Shown: piece by piece, positions 52,987-62,529 of the stretch
Numbering within the stretch: position 1 is the first letter of the stretch
Layout of the letters: each line of letters starts with the position of its first letter
Origin: 66-474 sp036759545
GTDB lineage: Bacteria; Pseudomonadota; Gammaproteobacteria; Xanthomonadales; Rhodanobacteraceae
Assembly: GCA_036759545.1 (NCBI GenBank)
Contig: DAIOUL010000005.1
Span: forward strand, 1-64,000
Length of the DNA: 64,000 nucleotides
Reading direction: 5' to 3'
The notes under the pieces: generated by a model
What the model saw: only the letters and a program-made list of their open reading frames with translations
The model's database searches: none
Told to the model about the DNA's origin: nothing
Translations under genes and position numbers: made by a program

Positions 52987-55900
52987 TTACCAGCCGAAGC
53001 CCACGCCGGCACCGACCGAGCTCTCGCCGTTGCTCACCGAACCGCCGATGGTGAGGGTCGCCTGCGGCGCGATCTTGCGTTGGTAGCCGACGGAGAGCGC
53101 CGACTGTCCGTTGGTGTTGCCATAACCGACTCCGACACGGTTGTCGGAATCGATGCCCGCCGCCGAAGCCGCCATCTGCACCATCGCGGTGCTCATCGCC
53201 GAAATGCGGTCGATGCGCTTGTCCTGCTCGTTGAAGCGCGCGTTGGTCTGCTGCTCGAAGCTGTCGAGCTGTGTCTGCACGCCGGCCACAGCCTGGTCGG
53301 TATACGCATTCGCCTGGCTGAGCGTCGCCTGGTCGCCGGCGGTCGAGTAGGTCTTGGCGGAGTTCAACGCTTCGGCGGTTTGCTGGTCGGTGTAGGTGTT
53401 GGCCTGGCTGACCGCCTGCGACATGTCGCTGCTGCTGGAAGACGCCGATTGCGCCGGCAGATCACCGGCCGCGGCGCTGCCGGATCCGGACGACCCGGAA
53501 GATGCGCCGGTGCTCGCCACCGTTTGTGTCGATGCCGTCTGCAGCGACTTCAACTGCTGCGAGAGTTGATCGATCTCGCTGGACAGGTTGGTGATCGCGG
53601 CCGTCGTCGAATAGTTCGCCTGCAGATAACCCAGCGTCACTGCGTCGTGCGCATTGACCGGATCAGCGACGTTGACGATGCGGCGGTAGTTGCCGAACGA
53701 ACCCACTGATACGACATTCATGCCGTTCGCGATGGAACCCGCACCCAACGCCACACTGTTTGTACCTTTTGCCTGTGCGCCATAACCGAATGCCACGCTG
53801 TTGTCGCCAAAGGCATCAGTATTCGCACCTATGGCCATGCTGTTGTCCGCGTGAGCATAAGCCCCGATACCAAAGGCAGCGCTGTAGTGCCCGTACGCCT
53901 TCGTAAACCGTCCGATTGCTGTTGAGCCCAAGCCGGCCGCAAAAGCCTGCGTTCCTATGGCTTCACTGTCACCATTGGCGTAAGCATGAGCTCCGATCGC
54001 CACTCCATAGCCCGTTGCTGCCGCGGAATACCCCATTGCCACCCCCCCAAGGCCAGTGGCTCCCGCATACATGCCCACGGCGGTCGACTTGTAGCCACTA
54101 GCGTGCGCGCCAACTCCAAATGCCGCTGAACCAGCACCTGCATAAGAACCCGTTCCCACCGCGGTCGCCGAAAACTCAGTTCGGCCCGATCCCGTTGGAC
54201 TATGGGCGCGCGCTCCATCCCCGATGGCGACGTCACCAAAACCATTGGCGTTCGCTTTGTAGCCAAGCGCAGTGCTGAATCGATCTGATGCATAGGCATT
54301 CTTCCCGATTGCCACTGCTGCATAGGTGTAATAACCACCGGCATACGCGTTGACGCCGATCGCCATGTTGTTGTTGGAGTACGAGAAATGCGACGCGCCG
54401 GTTCTTGCGCCGTTTCCGATCGTGATGTCGTTTACATACGCCGCCTTGGCGTTGTAACCCATCGCGATGCTGTTGTTTCCGATCGCCTGCGCACCGCTGC
54501 CAAACGCTGAGGCATTCGTGCCTGATGCGTAGGCATTGCTGCCCACAGCAGTGCTGTATGCACCATAGGCCGCTGCGGTGTTGCCCACCGCAGTCGATGC
54601 CGCGCCCGTCGCGAATGCGGAGTAACCCGCTGCCGTGCTCAGATCGCCGCTGGCATTGGCCAGCGAACCGATGGCCGATGAACCTTGTCCGCTGGCATAG
54701 GAGTTCGCACCCACCGCCACCGCGCTGTAGTTGCTCGCCGCCGCAAAGGTGCCGATCGCCACGCCATTGATTGCATCGGGCGAAGTCGCTGCGCGGAAGC
54801 CCAGCGCGATCGATTCATCACCCGCGGCATAGGCATCGGCACCGAGTGCCGTGGAAATGTAACCCGTCGCGTGCGCGCCATATCCCGCCGCGGTCGCGCC
54901 GCCGTTGGACGCCACCGCATATTTGCCCAGCGCGGTGCTGTAGTTGCCCGTGGCGCTGGAGTACTTGCCCACCGCCGTGCTGTTGGTGCCGCTGGCTTTG
55001 GCCTGCGAACCGATCGCCGTGCCGTACTTGCCGCTGGCGTTCGCCTGCTGGCCGACTGCCGTCGATTGATAGTTCGACGCAACGGAATTGGTACCGAACG
55101 CGTTCGAATAGGGACCACTCGCGTTGGCGCCGTAACCGAACGCGTTGTCGGAAGTATTGCTCGCGGTCGAGTGGATGCCGACCGCGGTGCTGTAACGCCC
55201 GCTCGCGGTTGCATAGGCACCGAGCGCGGTGGAATCGATATTGCTCGCCGCCGCACCGACACCGAGTGCCGTGCCATACGCACCGGTCACGCTGCTGCCG
55301 GCACCGATCGCGGTGCCTTGCGTGGGAACGGTCGAATAGCCGGTGTAGTAGTTCCCGGCCTGCGCGGTCGCCGCGACGTAAGCGCCCTTGCCGATCGCGA
55401 TCCCGTTGTCGCTCAGGCTCGTAGCGTGATCGCCGAGTGCGACACTGCTCGCGCCCGCCGCGTAGGCGCCCGTGCCCAACGCCGTCGAGTTGGAACCGTT
55501 CGCGTAGGCACCGCCGCCCAGCGCGGTAGCCCCATCGTTTTGCGCGTGGGCGGCTGAACCCACCGCGGTGGAAAACGTACCATCCGCGTGGCTTCCGGCG
55601 CCCAGCGCCGTGCCGCCGTAGCCCGTGGCGTAGGACCACGAGCCCACCGCCGTGGCATAGGTGCCGCTGGAATATACGTGGCTGCCCACGGCCGTGCTGT
55701 AGAGCCCGAGGGCGAGCGCGAGATCGCCGTTCGCGGTGCTGAAATTGCCGCTCGCCTGCGCGCGATAACCTGTTGCCGCGCTGTATTTGCCGCTGGCGCT
55801 GGCCTTGTTGCCCAATGCGGTGCTGCCGGTTCCGCTCGCGTACGCCTGCGATCCGATCGCCGTGCCGTACTTGCCCGTGGCGATGGCCTGATTGCCGAAA

Positions 55901-56655
55901 GCCGATGCGCCCTGATTGGTTGCAGCCGAGTTCGTGCCGACCGCTGTCGCCGGAGCGGTGCCGTAATAGCCCACGCCGTTTGCGCGCGCGTTCTGGCCGA
56001 TGGCGATGTCGCCGGGACCGTACGCATTCGAGTAATTGCCCGCCGCGATCGAATTCGCACCTGTCGCAACGGAATTCGCACCCAACGCAGTCGAGTAGTC
56101 GCCGGCAGCGTCGGCGAATTCACCGAATGCACTGGAACGCAATCCGCTCGCGGAAGCCTGTTGTCCCACCGCCACCGCGCCGTGGCCCGTCGCCGATGCG
56201 AGTGTGCCGAATGCGTTGGAAAAATAACCCGATGCCGTCGCGCCGTAACCGAACGCGTTGTCGGACGTGTGCGCGGCCGTGGCGTGGACGCCTACTGCCG
56301 TCGAAAAACTACCGAGTGCCTGCGAGGCATATCCGAAAGCCGATGCGTAGTCACCGGAAGCGATCGCTTCGGGGCCGATCGCGGTGGCGTAAATCCCGCT
56401 GGCGACCGCACCCTTGCCGCAGGCCAGCGCGCCCTTGCCCGGAGCCGAACCGCCGGGGCAGAAAGTCTGTCCTGCAAGAGCCAAGGGCACCACGCCCATT
56501 GCCAGCACGATCGCGAACGCCAATCGCGCCGCTGCCGGCAGTCCGCGCCCGGTTCCATTGCTGCCACCCGCACTCTTGCACGTGGCCAGCTCGGACGCCA
56601 CGACGATTTGCTTGAGTGACTTGTTCCATACCAGGCTGTAGATCTTCTTGTTCAT
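52987..56655 (-). CDS. YadA-like trimeric autotransporter adhesin
   Basis: A 1222-residue protein. It starts with an extended signal peptide region (MNKKIYSLVWNKSLKQIV, then a hydrophobic core at 42-62). The head (about 75-940) is made of dozens of 14-residue YadA head repeats of the type STALGxxAxASGxx. The neck motif is near SVGSFGNYRRIVNVADPVNAHD; the stalk (about 990-1140) is Ser/Ala/Thr/Gln-rich with coiled coil; the last 75 residues are the membrane anchor ending GVGFGW. It should mediate attachment or autoaggregation at the cell surface. Residues 117-170 and about 488-541 are a copy of each other. The protein is encoded alone. Confidence 0.95.
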   Translation of the reverse strand: MNKKIYSLVWNKSLKQIVVASELATCKSAGGSNGTGRGLPAAARLAFAIVLAMGVVPLALAGQTFCPGGSAPGKGALACGKGAVASGIYATAIGPEAIASGDYASAFGYASQALGSFSTAVGVHATAAHTSDNAFGYGATASGYFSNAFGTLASATGHGAVAVGQQASASGLRSSAFGEFADAAGDYSTALGANSVATGANSIAAGNYSNAYGPGDIAIGQNARANGVGYYGTAPATAVGTNSAATNQGASAFGNQAIATGKYGTAIGSQAYASGTGSTALGNKASASGKYSAATGYRAQASGNFSTANGDLALALGLYSTAVGSHVYSSGTYATAVGSWSYATGYGGTALGAGSHADGTFSTAVGSAAHAQNDGATALGGGAYANGSNSTALGTGAYAAGASSVALGDHATSLSDNGIAIGKGAYVAATAQAGNYYTGYSTVPTQGTAIGAGSSVTGAYGTALGVGAAASNIDSTALGAYATASGRYSTAVGIHSTASNTSDNAFGYGANASGPYSNAFGTNSVASNYQSTAVGQQANASGKYGTAIGSQAKASGTNSTAVGKYSSATGNYSTALGKYAVASNGGATAAGYGAHATGYISTALGADAYAAGDESIALGFRAATSPDAINGVAIGTFAAASNYSAVAVGANSYASGQGSSAIGSLANASGDLSTAAGYSAFATGAASTAVGNTAAAYGAYSTAVGSNAYASGTNASAFGSGAQAIGNNSIAMGYNAKAAYVNDITIGNGARTGASHFSYSNNNMAIGVNAYAGGYYTYAAVAIGKNAYASDRFSTALGYKANANGFGDVAIGDGARAHSPTGSGRTEFSATAVGTGSYAGAGSAAFGVGAHASGYKSTAVGMYAGATGLGGVAMGYSAAATGYGVAIGAHAYANGDSEAIGTQAFAAGLGSTAIGRFTKAYGHYSAAFGIGAYAHADNSMAIGANTDAFGDNSVAFGYGAQAKGTNSVALGAGSIANGMNVVSVGSFGNYRRIVNVADPVNAHDAVTLGYLQANYSTTAAITNLSSEIDQLSQQLKSLQTASTQTVASTGASSGSSGSGSAAAGDLPAQSASSSSSDMSQAVSQANTYTDQQTAEALNSAKTYSTAGDQATLSQANAYTDQAVAGVQTQLDSFEQQTNARFNEQDKRIDRISAMSTAMVQMAASAAGIDSDNRVGVGYGNTNGQSALSVGYQRKIAPQATLTIGGSVSNGESSVGAGVGFGW

Positions 56656-57052
56656 GGTCGGCTCTCAGGGTGAGTTTGATGAACAGATCTCGGTGGGGAT
56701 ATGTGAATCAGGCACGCGGCGACGCGCGCGCGGACACGCAGCTCGCGCGAGAACATTTCCTTCCGGGCAAAGAGGGGAGCGGCTGTTTACGGCCGCGATG
56801 GGAATCGCTTGTTCGATCCATCTGATGCCGGGCGCTCCCCTCCCTCTGATGGACGCCCTGCCGGGCCTCCCCGCCACGACGATGCGATCCGGGAACCGGC
56901 GATCACATTGTCCGAAGTGTGGCCGTCTTCCCTGCCACACCTTGAACCGCAGAAACCGAGCCTAACAAGAGGTGAACCGCGTCACAATCCTGCAATGCAA
57001 CATCTTGCCGTACGCGCGCGTGCGGTGTCGTTGCGCATGCTTGAAGAACCTT
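56656..57052. other. Gene-free upstream region of the adhesin gene
   Basis: 397 bases between the tatD stop and the adhesin start, with no supported gene. It should hold the adhesin promoter and leader on the minus strand; AACCT-N7-AGGTT at 57046-57064 overlaps the tatD stop. No obvious -35/-10 pair is convincing. CTCACCCTGAGAGCC precedes the ATG. Confidence 0.5.
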
Positions 57053-57841
57053 TTATTTTAGGTTAAAGAATGCGCGCGCCGCAGCTGTGGAATGCGCGGC
57101 GGTGGTTTCGGCGGACTCGGCACGATCGCGCGCTACTTCCTCGCAGATGTGCGCGAGATACATTGGTTCGTTGCGCCGATGCGACGGCTGCGGATGCACG
57201 CTGCGCGGCAGCAAATAAGGTGCGTCGGTTTCCAGCAGTAAACGGCTGGCCGGAATTTCGCGCACCAGTTCGCGCAGATGCGTGCCGCGCCGCTCGTCGC
57301 AGATCCAGCCGGTGATGCCGATGTGGCAATCGAGGTCCAGATAGTCGCGCAACGCTTCGCGCGTATCGGTGAAGCAGTGCACGACCGCAGCCGGCACCTT
57401 GTCGCGTGCGGTTTTCAGCAGCGCCAGAAAATCCTCGTGCGCATCGCGCTGGTGCAGAAAAAGCGGTTTGCCGGTTTCCATCGCGATCGCCAGCTGCTTT
57501 TCGAATGCCGAAAGTTGCGCGGTACGCGGCGAATAGTTGCGGTGATAGTCCAGACCGGTTTCGCCGACGGCCTTCACTTCCGGTTCGCGTTGCAACGCCC
57601 GCAGCAGTGCATCGGTTTCGGCGTCGTACTCGCTCGCGTGATGCGGATGCACGCCGGCAGTGGCGAACAGCACGCCCGGATGCGCGCGCGCCAGTTGCAA
57701 GGCGTGTTCACTGCCTTCCTTCGAGGCACCGGTGACGATGATCTGTTCGACGCCATGTTGTCTTGCACGCGCCAGCACCAGGTCGAAATCGTGGCGGAAG
57801 GATTCGTGCGTGAGATTGGCGCCTATGTCGATGAGGTGCAT
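57053..57841 (-). CDS. tatD: TatD family metal-dependent hydrolase/DNase
   Basis: A 262-residue TIM-barrel hydrolase: IDIGANLTHESF, ATAGVHPHHASEY, AVGETGLDYHRNYSP, FLHQRDAHEDFL, VVHCFTDTREAL and LLLETDAPYLLPR supply the metal and catalytic His/Asp/Glu residues. E. coli TatD is a 3'-5' exonuclease in DNA repair and degradation, not part of the Tat translocon. It is not in the tat operon here, which lies 19 kb away. The start abuts a tandem repeat (57850-57905), and no ribosome binding site is visible. Confidence 0.95.
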   Translation of the reverse strand: MHLIDIGANLTHESFRHDFDLVLARARQHGVEQIIVTGASKEGSEHALQLARAHPGVLFATAGVHPHHASEYDAETDALLRALQREPEVKAVGETGLDYHRNYSPRTAQLSAFEKQLAIAMETGKPLFLHQRDAHEDFLALLKTARDKVPAAVVHCFTDTREALRDYLDLDCHIGITGWICDERRGTHLRELVREIPASRLLLETDAPYLLPRSVHPQPSHRRNEPMYLAHICEEVARDRAESAETTAAHSTAAARAFFNLK

Positions 57842-57849
57842 GGATGGCC

Positions 57850-57905
57850 GGGAATCGGGAATCGGGAATCGGGAATCGGGAATCGGGAATCGGGAATCGG
57901 GAATC
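57850..57905. repeat. Heptanucleotide tandem repeat (GGGAATC)8
   Basis: Eight perfect head-to-tail copies of GGGAATC, followed by a partial GG. The array begins 9 bases upstream of the tatD start codon (minus strand). The unit length is not a multiple of 3, but the array lies outside the coding frame. Confidence 0.95.
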
Positions 57906-57927
57906 GGCGAGAGCGTAACAACAATGT

Positions 57928-58016
57928 CGTCATTCCGGGGCCGTTCGCGGCTATATCGCGAGCAGCTTTTTTCAAATCAACGAAGGCTCTGGATTTCCGC
58001 TTTCGCGGGAATGACG
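57928..58016. repeat. Intergenic element CGTCATTCCGG...GGGAATGACG (copy E)
   Basis: Starts CGTCATTCCGGGGCCGTTC and ends GCTTTCGCGGGAATGACG; the first 25 bases are the same as in the element at 60550-60652. It separates the tatD repeat from hrpB. The outer ends are inverted repeats. Confidence 0.7.
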
Positions 58017-58047
58017 CCAGAATGGCTGTTTTCCGCATCGAGCCGTC

Positions 58048-60543
58048 TTGGCAAATCCCGATTTCCCCATCACTCCTTTGCTGTCCGCGATTCGCGCGTC
58101 CTTGCGCGAACACCCGCGGCTGGTGCTGGAAGCGCCGCCGGGCGCGGGCAAGACCACGCAGGTACCGCCGGCCTTGCTGGACGAAGCATGGTTGCAAGGT
58201 CGAAAGATCATCATGCTCGAGCCGCGCCGCATCGCCGCGCGCGCGGCGGCGGAGTTCATGGCGGCCGCGTTGGACGAAGCGGTCGGGCAAACGATCGGTT
58301 ATCGCATCCGCTTCGATTCGCGCGTGTCGTCCCGCACGCGCGTCGAGGTGGTCACCGAAGAAATCCTGACGCGCATGCTGCAGGACGACCCGGAGTTGCC
58401 CGGCGTCAGCGCGATCCTGTTCGACGAATTCCACGAGCGGCATCTGCAGGGCGATCTCGGCGCCGTGCTCGCATTGGACGTTCAGGCGAGTCTGCGGCCC
58501 GATCTGCGGCTGGTGATCATGTCTGCGACGCTGGAAGGCGAGCGCGTGGCGCAATGGTTCGATTCGCCGGTAATCCGCAGCGAAGGCCGCGCGTTTCCGG
58601 TGCGCATCGAACATCCGCCATTCCGGCGGGCCGAAGATGCAATGTCGCATCTGCGCCGCGCGGCCGAACACGCGCTGCAGGAGACGCAGGGCGACGTGCT
58701 GGTGTTCCTGCCGGGCAAGCGCGAGATTGCGCGCGCGCAACGCGTGTTGCGCGAAACCTTGCGAATGGGCGCAATCGAAATCCTTCCGCTGCACGGTGAA
58801 CTCTCGCTCGCCGATCAGCATGCCGCGTTGTCGCCGGCAGAGTCGGGCGCGCGGCGCGTGATCCTCGCCACCAACGTCGCCGAATCCAGCATAACGCTGC
58901 CCGGCATCCGCGCGGTGGTGGATTCCGGACAAGCGCGCGAGCCGCGCTTCGATCCCAATTCCGGCTTCACGCGTTTGCAGACGGTCAACATCTCGCAAGC
59001 CTCCGCCGACCAGCGCGCAGGACGTGCAGGCCGCGTGGCGCCCGGCGCCGCGTATCGATTGTGGCCGCAATCGCAACGTCTCGAGCTTTCTCGCACACCG
59101 GAGATCGCGCAAGCGGATTTGTCGTCGCTGGCATTGGAACTGGCGGCGTGGGGCGTCGGCGAAGACGCGCGAAGTATGTTGCGCTGGCTGGATGCGCCGC
59201 CGTCCGGTGCTTTGGCGCAGGCGCGCGAACTGCTGCAACGGCTCGGCGCGCTGGACGAGCATCTGCGCATCACGCCGCTGGGCCGCGCGATGCTGCAGCT
59301 GGGCGCGCAACCTCGGCTGGCCGCCGCCGCATTGCGCGCGCCGGAAACGCAACGCGCGCTGGTCGCGGATCTGCTCGCGTTGCTGGAATCCCGCTCGCCG
59401 CTGCGCGGCGCGTTCAATGACGACCTGCGTGCACAACTCGCCGCATTGCACGTGTGGCGGGACGGGAATGTGCGTGTGCCCGGTGTGGATGCCGGTGCGC
59501 TTTCCCTGATCGATCAAACCGCGCGCGCCTGGCGCAGACGCCTCGATGTGCGAAGCGCCCCGAGCGGTGTGCCGGATGCGCTCTCCGTCGGCCATCTGTT
59601 GCTGCACGCGTTTCCCGATCGCGCAGCGAAACAGGACGAGCGCGATCCGCGCCGTTATCTGCTCGCCAACGGCCGCGGCGCTCGGCTGCACGAGGAATCC
59701 GCGCTATTCGGTGAGCCTTGGCTGGTGATCGCCGAAGCGCGCTTCGACGCGCGCGACAGCCTGATCTTGAACGCGGCGCCGTTCGATCCCGCGCTGCTAG
59801 CGCGCGATTTTCCGCAACGGTTTGCGCGCGAACGCGTGTCGCGCTGGAACGGCGAGAAAGAAATGGCGGAGGCGTTCGAGGAAGAACGATTCGATGCGAT
59901 CGTGCTGTCGCAGCGCGCGGTCCCGGTTTCGCCGGAAGACGCGTTGCCCGCGTTGTTGTCGTACATCCGCTCGCGCGGTTTGCAGTCGCTGCCGTGGTCC
60001 GAGTCCGCGCAAGGCCTGCGCGCGCGCATTGCGTGGCTGCGCGCGACGATGCCGGAAACGAATCTGCCGGACGTTTCCGACGCGGCGTTGCTGGATTCAC
60101 TTGAGCGGTGGCTCGCCCCCGCGCTGCACGGCAAGCGCAAACTCGATGGATTATCGTCGGCGGAACTGTCGGAGGCCTTCGCTTCGTTGCTCGGTTGGCC
60201 GCGGCGCAAATGGCTGGACGAGCACGCGCCGGACGCGATCATCGTGCCGAGCGGCATGACTCGCCGGATCGAATACACGGATGACGGGCCGGTGCTTGCG
60301 GTGAAATTGCAGGAGCTGTTCGGCCTCTCTGACACGCCGCGCCTCGCCGACGGCCGCGTACCTATCACGCTGCATTTATTGTCGCCGGCCGGACGGCCGA
60401 TCCAAGTCACGCAAGACCTGCGCAGCTTCTGGGAACGCACCTATCCGGAAGTAAAAAAGGAATTGAAAGGGCGCTATCCGAAACATCCGTGGCCGGATGA
60501 TCCGTGGAGTGCGACGCCAACGCATCGCGCCAAGCCGCGATAA
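58048..60543 (+). CDS. hrpB: ATP-dependent helicase HrpB
   Basis: An 831-residue DEAH/RHA helicase: Walker A APPGAGKTTQVPPALL, motif Ia LEPRRIAARA, DEFHER (DEXH), MSATLEG, and the C-terminal motif VI DQRAGRAGRVAPGAAYRLW. The HrpB C-terminal domain follows. The DEFHERH and SAT spacing match HrpB rather than HrpA. Function in bacteria is poorly defined. The reading frame starts at TTG 58048; no ATG is near the helicase domain start, so the true start is uncertain. Confidence 0.95.
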   Translation: MANPDFPITPLLSAIRASLREHPRLVLEAPPGAGKTTQVPPALLDEAWLQGRKIIMLEPRRIAARAAAEFMAAALDEAVGQTIGYRIRFDSRVSSRTRVEVVTEEILTRMLQDDPELPGVSAILFDEFHERHLQGDLGAVLALDVQASLRPDLRLVIMSATLEGERVAQWFDSPVIRSEGRAFPVRIEHPPFRRAEDAMSHLRRAAEHALQETQGDVLVFLPGKREIARAQRVLRETLRMGAIEILPLHGELSLADQHAALSPAESGARRVILATNVAESSITLPGIRAVVDSGQAREPRFDPNSGFTRLQTVNISQASADQRAGRAGRVAPGAAYRLWPQSQRLELSRTPEIAQADLSSLALELAAWGVGEDARSMLRWLDAPPSGALAQARELLQRLGALDEHLRITPLGRAMLQLGAQPRLAAAALRAPETQRALVADLLALLESRSPLRGAFNDDLRAQLAALHVWRDGNVRVPGVDAGALSLIDQTARAWRRRLDVRSAPSGVPDALSVGHLLLHAFPDRAAKQDERDPRRYLLANGRGARLHEESALFGEPWLVIAEARFDARDSLILNAAPFDPALLARDFPQRFARERVSRWNGEKEMAEAFEEERFDAIVLSQRAVPVSPEDALPALLSYIRSRGLQSLPWSESAQGLRARIAWLRATMPETNLPDVSDAALLDSLERWLAPALHGKRKLDGLSSAELSEAFASLLGWPRRKWLDEHAPDAIIVPSGMTRRIEYTDDGPVLAVKLQELFGLSDTPRLADGRVPITLHLLSPAGRPIQVTQDLRSFWERTYPEVKKELKGRYPKHPWPDDPWSATPTHRAKPR

Positions 60544-60549
60544 TGAATT

Positions 60550-60652
60550 CGTCATTCCGGGGCCGTTCGCGGCTTTGTCGCGAACGGAACCCGGAATCCA
60601 GCTTTTCAAGACTCAAAATCAAAGCTGGATTCCGGCTTTCGCCGGAATGACG
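60550..60652. repeat. Intergenic element CGTCATTCCGG...CCGGAATGACG (copy F)
   Basis: Outer ends CGTCATTCCGG (60550-60560) and CCGGAATGACG (60642-60652) are inverted repeats. Inside, CCGTTCGCG/CGCGAACGG (60563-60587) and CCGGAATCCAGCTTT/AAAGCTGGATTCCGG (60591-60635, perfect 15-bp stem) pair. It lies 6 bases past the hrpB stop. Confidence 0.75.
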
Positions 60653-60733
60653 AAATCAAAGCTGCGGCGCAACATGCCGCGCATGCGCTCTAGCCGTACA
60701 CTGATTGTTGCGCCCATCGCAAGGAGAGCCACC

Positions 60734-62383
60734 ATGCGCCGCCTCGTCCTCACCGCAACTGTCGCTGCCGCATGTCTTGCCGCTTCCGCACAGCCCGCAG
60801 CTCCGGCGCAATTCACGCCCGCCATCACCGCGCAGGGCTTTCGCGACTATGACAAGGCGATCTCCTCCGATTACATGGAAGGCCGCAAGCCCGGCACCGA
60901 AGGCGCACAGCGCGCGACCGCTTACATCGTCGAGCAGTTCAAGAAGCTCGGCCTGCAGCCGGGCAATAACGGTGCGTGGTTCCAGACCGTGCCGACCGTG
61001 TCGGCCACAGTGCAGAACAAGAACACGCTGAAGCTGGATGTGAGCGAAGGCGGCGGCACGCAATCGTTCGCCTACGGCAGCGACATGGTCGTGTACGACC
61101 CGCAGGACAAGCCGCACGTCGCAATCAAGGATTCGCCGATCGTCTATCTCGGTTACGGCGTCGATGCGCCGGAATACCAATGGAACGACTACGCCAGCCA
61201 GGACGTGAAAGGCAAGACCGTGATCGTGCTGGTCAACGATCCCGGTTTCGGCGATCACGATCCGAAGCTGTTCAAGGGCCGCGCGATGACCTATTACGGC
61301 CGCTGGACATACAAGTACGAGCAATGCGCGCGCGCAGGCGCGGCCGCGTGCCTGATCGTGCACGACACCGATGCGGCGGGCTATCCGTGGACCGTAGTCA
61401 AGAATTCCTGGACCGGTCCGCAACTGAGCCTGCCCACGAGCGAGGATCCCGCGCCGCGCACGCCGGTGGTCGGCTGGCTCACCACCGAATCCGCGCGGCG
61501 GTTGTTTTCGAAGGCGGGGCTCGATTTCGACAAGCTGAAAGCCGCGGCCGATCATCGCGGTTTCAAACCCGTCGCGTTGAACGCCAAGGCGTCGGTCGCC
61601 TTCGACAGCACCATCGAACACGGCAGCGCCAACAACGTGCTCGGTCTGATCAAGGGCAGCAAGAAGCCGGACGAAGTGATCGTGTACTCGGCGCACTGGG
61701 ACCACTTCGGCCGCGATCCGAAATTGAAAGGCGACCAGATCTTCAACGGCGCGATCGACAACGGCACCGGCATCGCCGCGTTGCTGGAAATCGCCGGCGC
61801 GTTCGCCAAGCAGAAACCGGAGCGCAGCGTGCTGTTCCTGGCCGACACGTTGGAGGAATCCGGCCTGCTCGGTTCGCTCTACTACACGATGCACCCGGTG
61901 TTTCCGCTCACCAAGACCGTCGCCGACATCAACATGGACGCGATGGACGTGATCGGCCCGACGAAGAACCTGCAGATCATCGGCAGCGGCCAGTCGCAAC
62001 TGGAAGACATGCTGAAAGCGGTGCTGAAAAAACAGGGCCGTTCCGCCAGCCCGGACGCCACGCCGGAGAACGGTTTCTATTTCCGCTCCGACCATTTCAG
62101 CTTCGCCAAGGCCGGCGTGCCCGCGCTGATGACGCAGACCGGCGACGACAAAGTCGATGGCGGCGTCACCGCGGGCCGCGCCGCGCTGGCCGACTACACG
62201 GCCAACCGCTACCACACGCCGCAGGACAATTTCGATCCGAAGTGGGATTTCTCCGGCGTCGCAGAAGACGCGCAGGCGTTGTTCGAAGTCGGCAACCAAC
62301 TCGCCAACAGCGAGCAATGGCCGAAGTGGAATGCGGACAGCGAATTTCGTGCGAAACGCGAGAAGATGATGCAGGCGCACTGA
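60734..62383 (+). CDS. M28 family zinc aminopeptidase with PA domain, exported
   Basis: A 549-residue protein with signal peptide (VLTATVAAACLAASA). The zinc ligands are in SAHWDHFG, GAIDNGTGIAALLE, ADTLEESGLLGS, INMDAMD and RYHTPQDNFD, the M28 order. A PA-like insert lies at about 125-250 (VIVYLGYGVDAPEYQWNDY-like region, here PIVYLGYGVDAPEYQ). It probably trims N-terminal residues from peptides in the periplasm. AAGGAGAG stands 5 bases before ATG 60734; the upstream reading from 60497 is an artefact of the repeat. Confidence 0.9.
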   Translation: MRRLVLTATVAAACLAASAQPAAPAQFTPAITAQGFRDYDKAISSDYMEGRKPGTEGAQRATAYIVEQFKKLGLQPGNNGAWFQTVPTVSATVQNKNTLKLDVSEGGGTQSFAYGSDMVVYDPQDKPHVAIKDSPIVYLGYGVDAPEYQWNDYASQDVKGKTVIVLVNDPGFGDHDPKLFKGRAMTYYGRWTYKYEQCARAGAAACLIVHDTDAAGYPWTVVKNSWTGPQLSLPTSEDPAPRTPVVGWLTTESARRLFSKAGLDFDKLKAAADHRGFKPVALNAKASVAFDSTIEHGSANNVLGLIKGSKKPDEVIVYSAHWDHFGRDPKLKGDQIFNGAIDNGTGIAALLEIAGAFAKQKPERSVLFLADTLEESGLLGSLYYTMHPVFPLTKTVADINMDAMDVIGPTKNLQIIGSGQSQLEDMLKAVLKKQGRSASPDATPENGFYFRSDHFSFAKAGVPALMTQTGDDKVDGGVTAGRAALADYTANRYHTPQDNFDPKWDFSGVAEDAQALFEVGNQLANSEQWPKWNADSEFRAKREKMMQAH

Positions 62384-62396
62384 CCGCATCATCTCT

Positions 62397-62495
62397 CGTC
62401 ATTCCGGGGCCGCGCGCAGCGCGGAACCCGGAATCTGCTCTGCCGGCGTGGAGAAGCAGATTCCGGATCGCGGCTGCGCCGCGTCCGGAATGACG
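62397..62495. repeat. Intergenic element CGTCATTCCGG...CCGGAATGACG (copy G)
   Basis: Begins CGTCATTCCGGGGCCGCG and ends GCGTCCGGAATGACG. Internal stems GAATCTGCT/AGCAGATTC and GCGCGCAGCGC. Located between the M28 peptidase and VOC genes, both on the plus strand. Confidence 0.7.
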
Positions 62496-62529
62496 GAACC
62501 TGGGACCTACGAAGACAGGAACAAACCTG

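Noticed and set aside
57053..57841. TatD as part of the Tat translocon
   Set aside because: The name is historical; the protein has metal-dependent nuclease motifs and lies 19 kb from tatABC.
57850..57905. CRISPR-like array
   Set aside because: The units are 7 bases head to tail without spacers, so it is a simple tandem repeat, not a CRISPR.
60497..60733. N-terminal extension of the M28 peptidase into repeat copy F
   Set aside because: It would bury the signal peptide and start inside hrpB; AAGGAGAG before ATG 60734 marks the true start.
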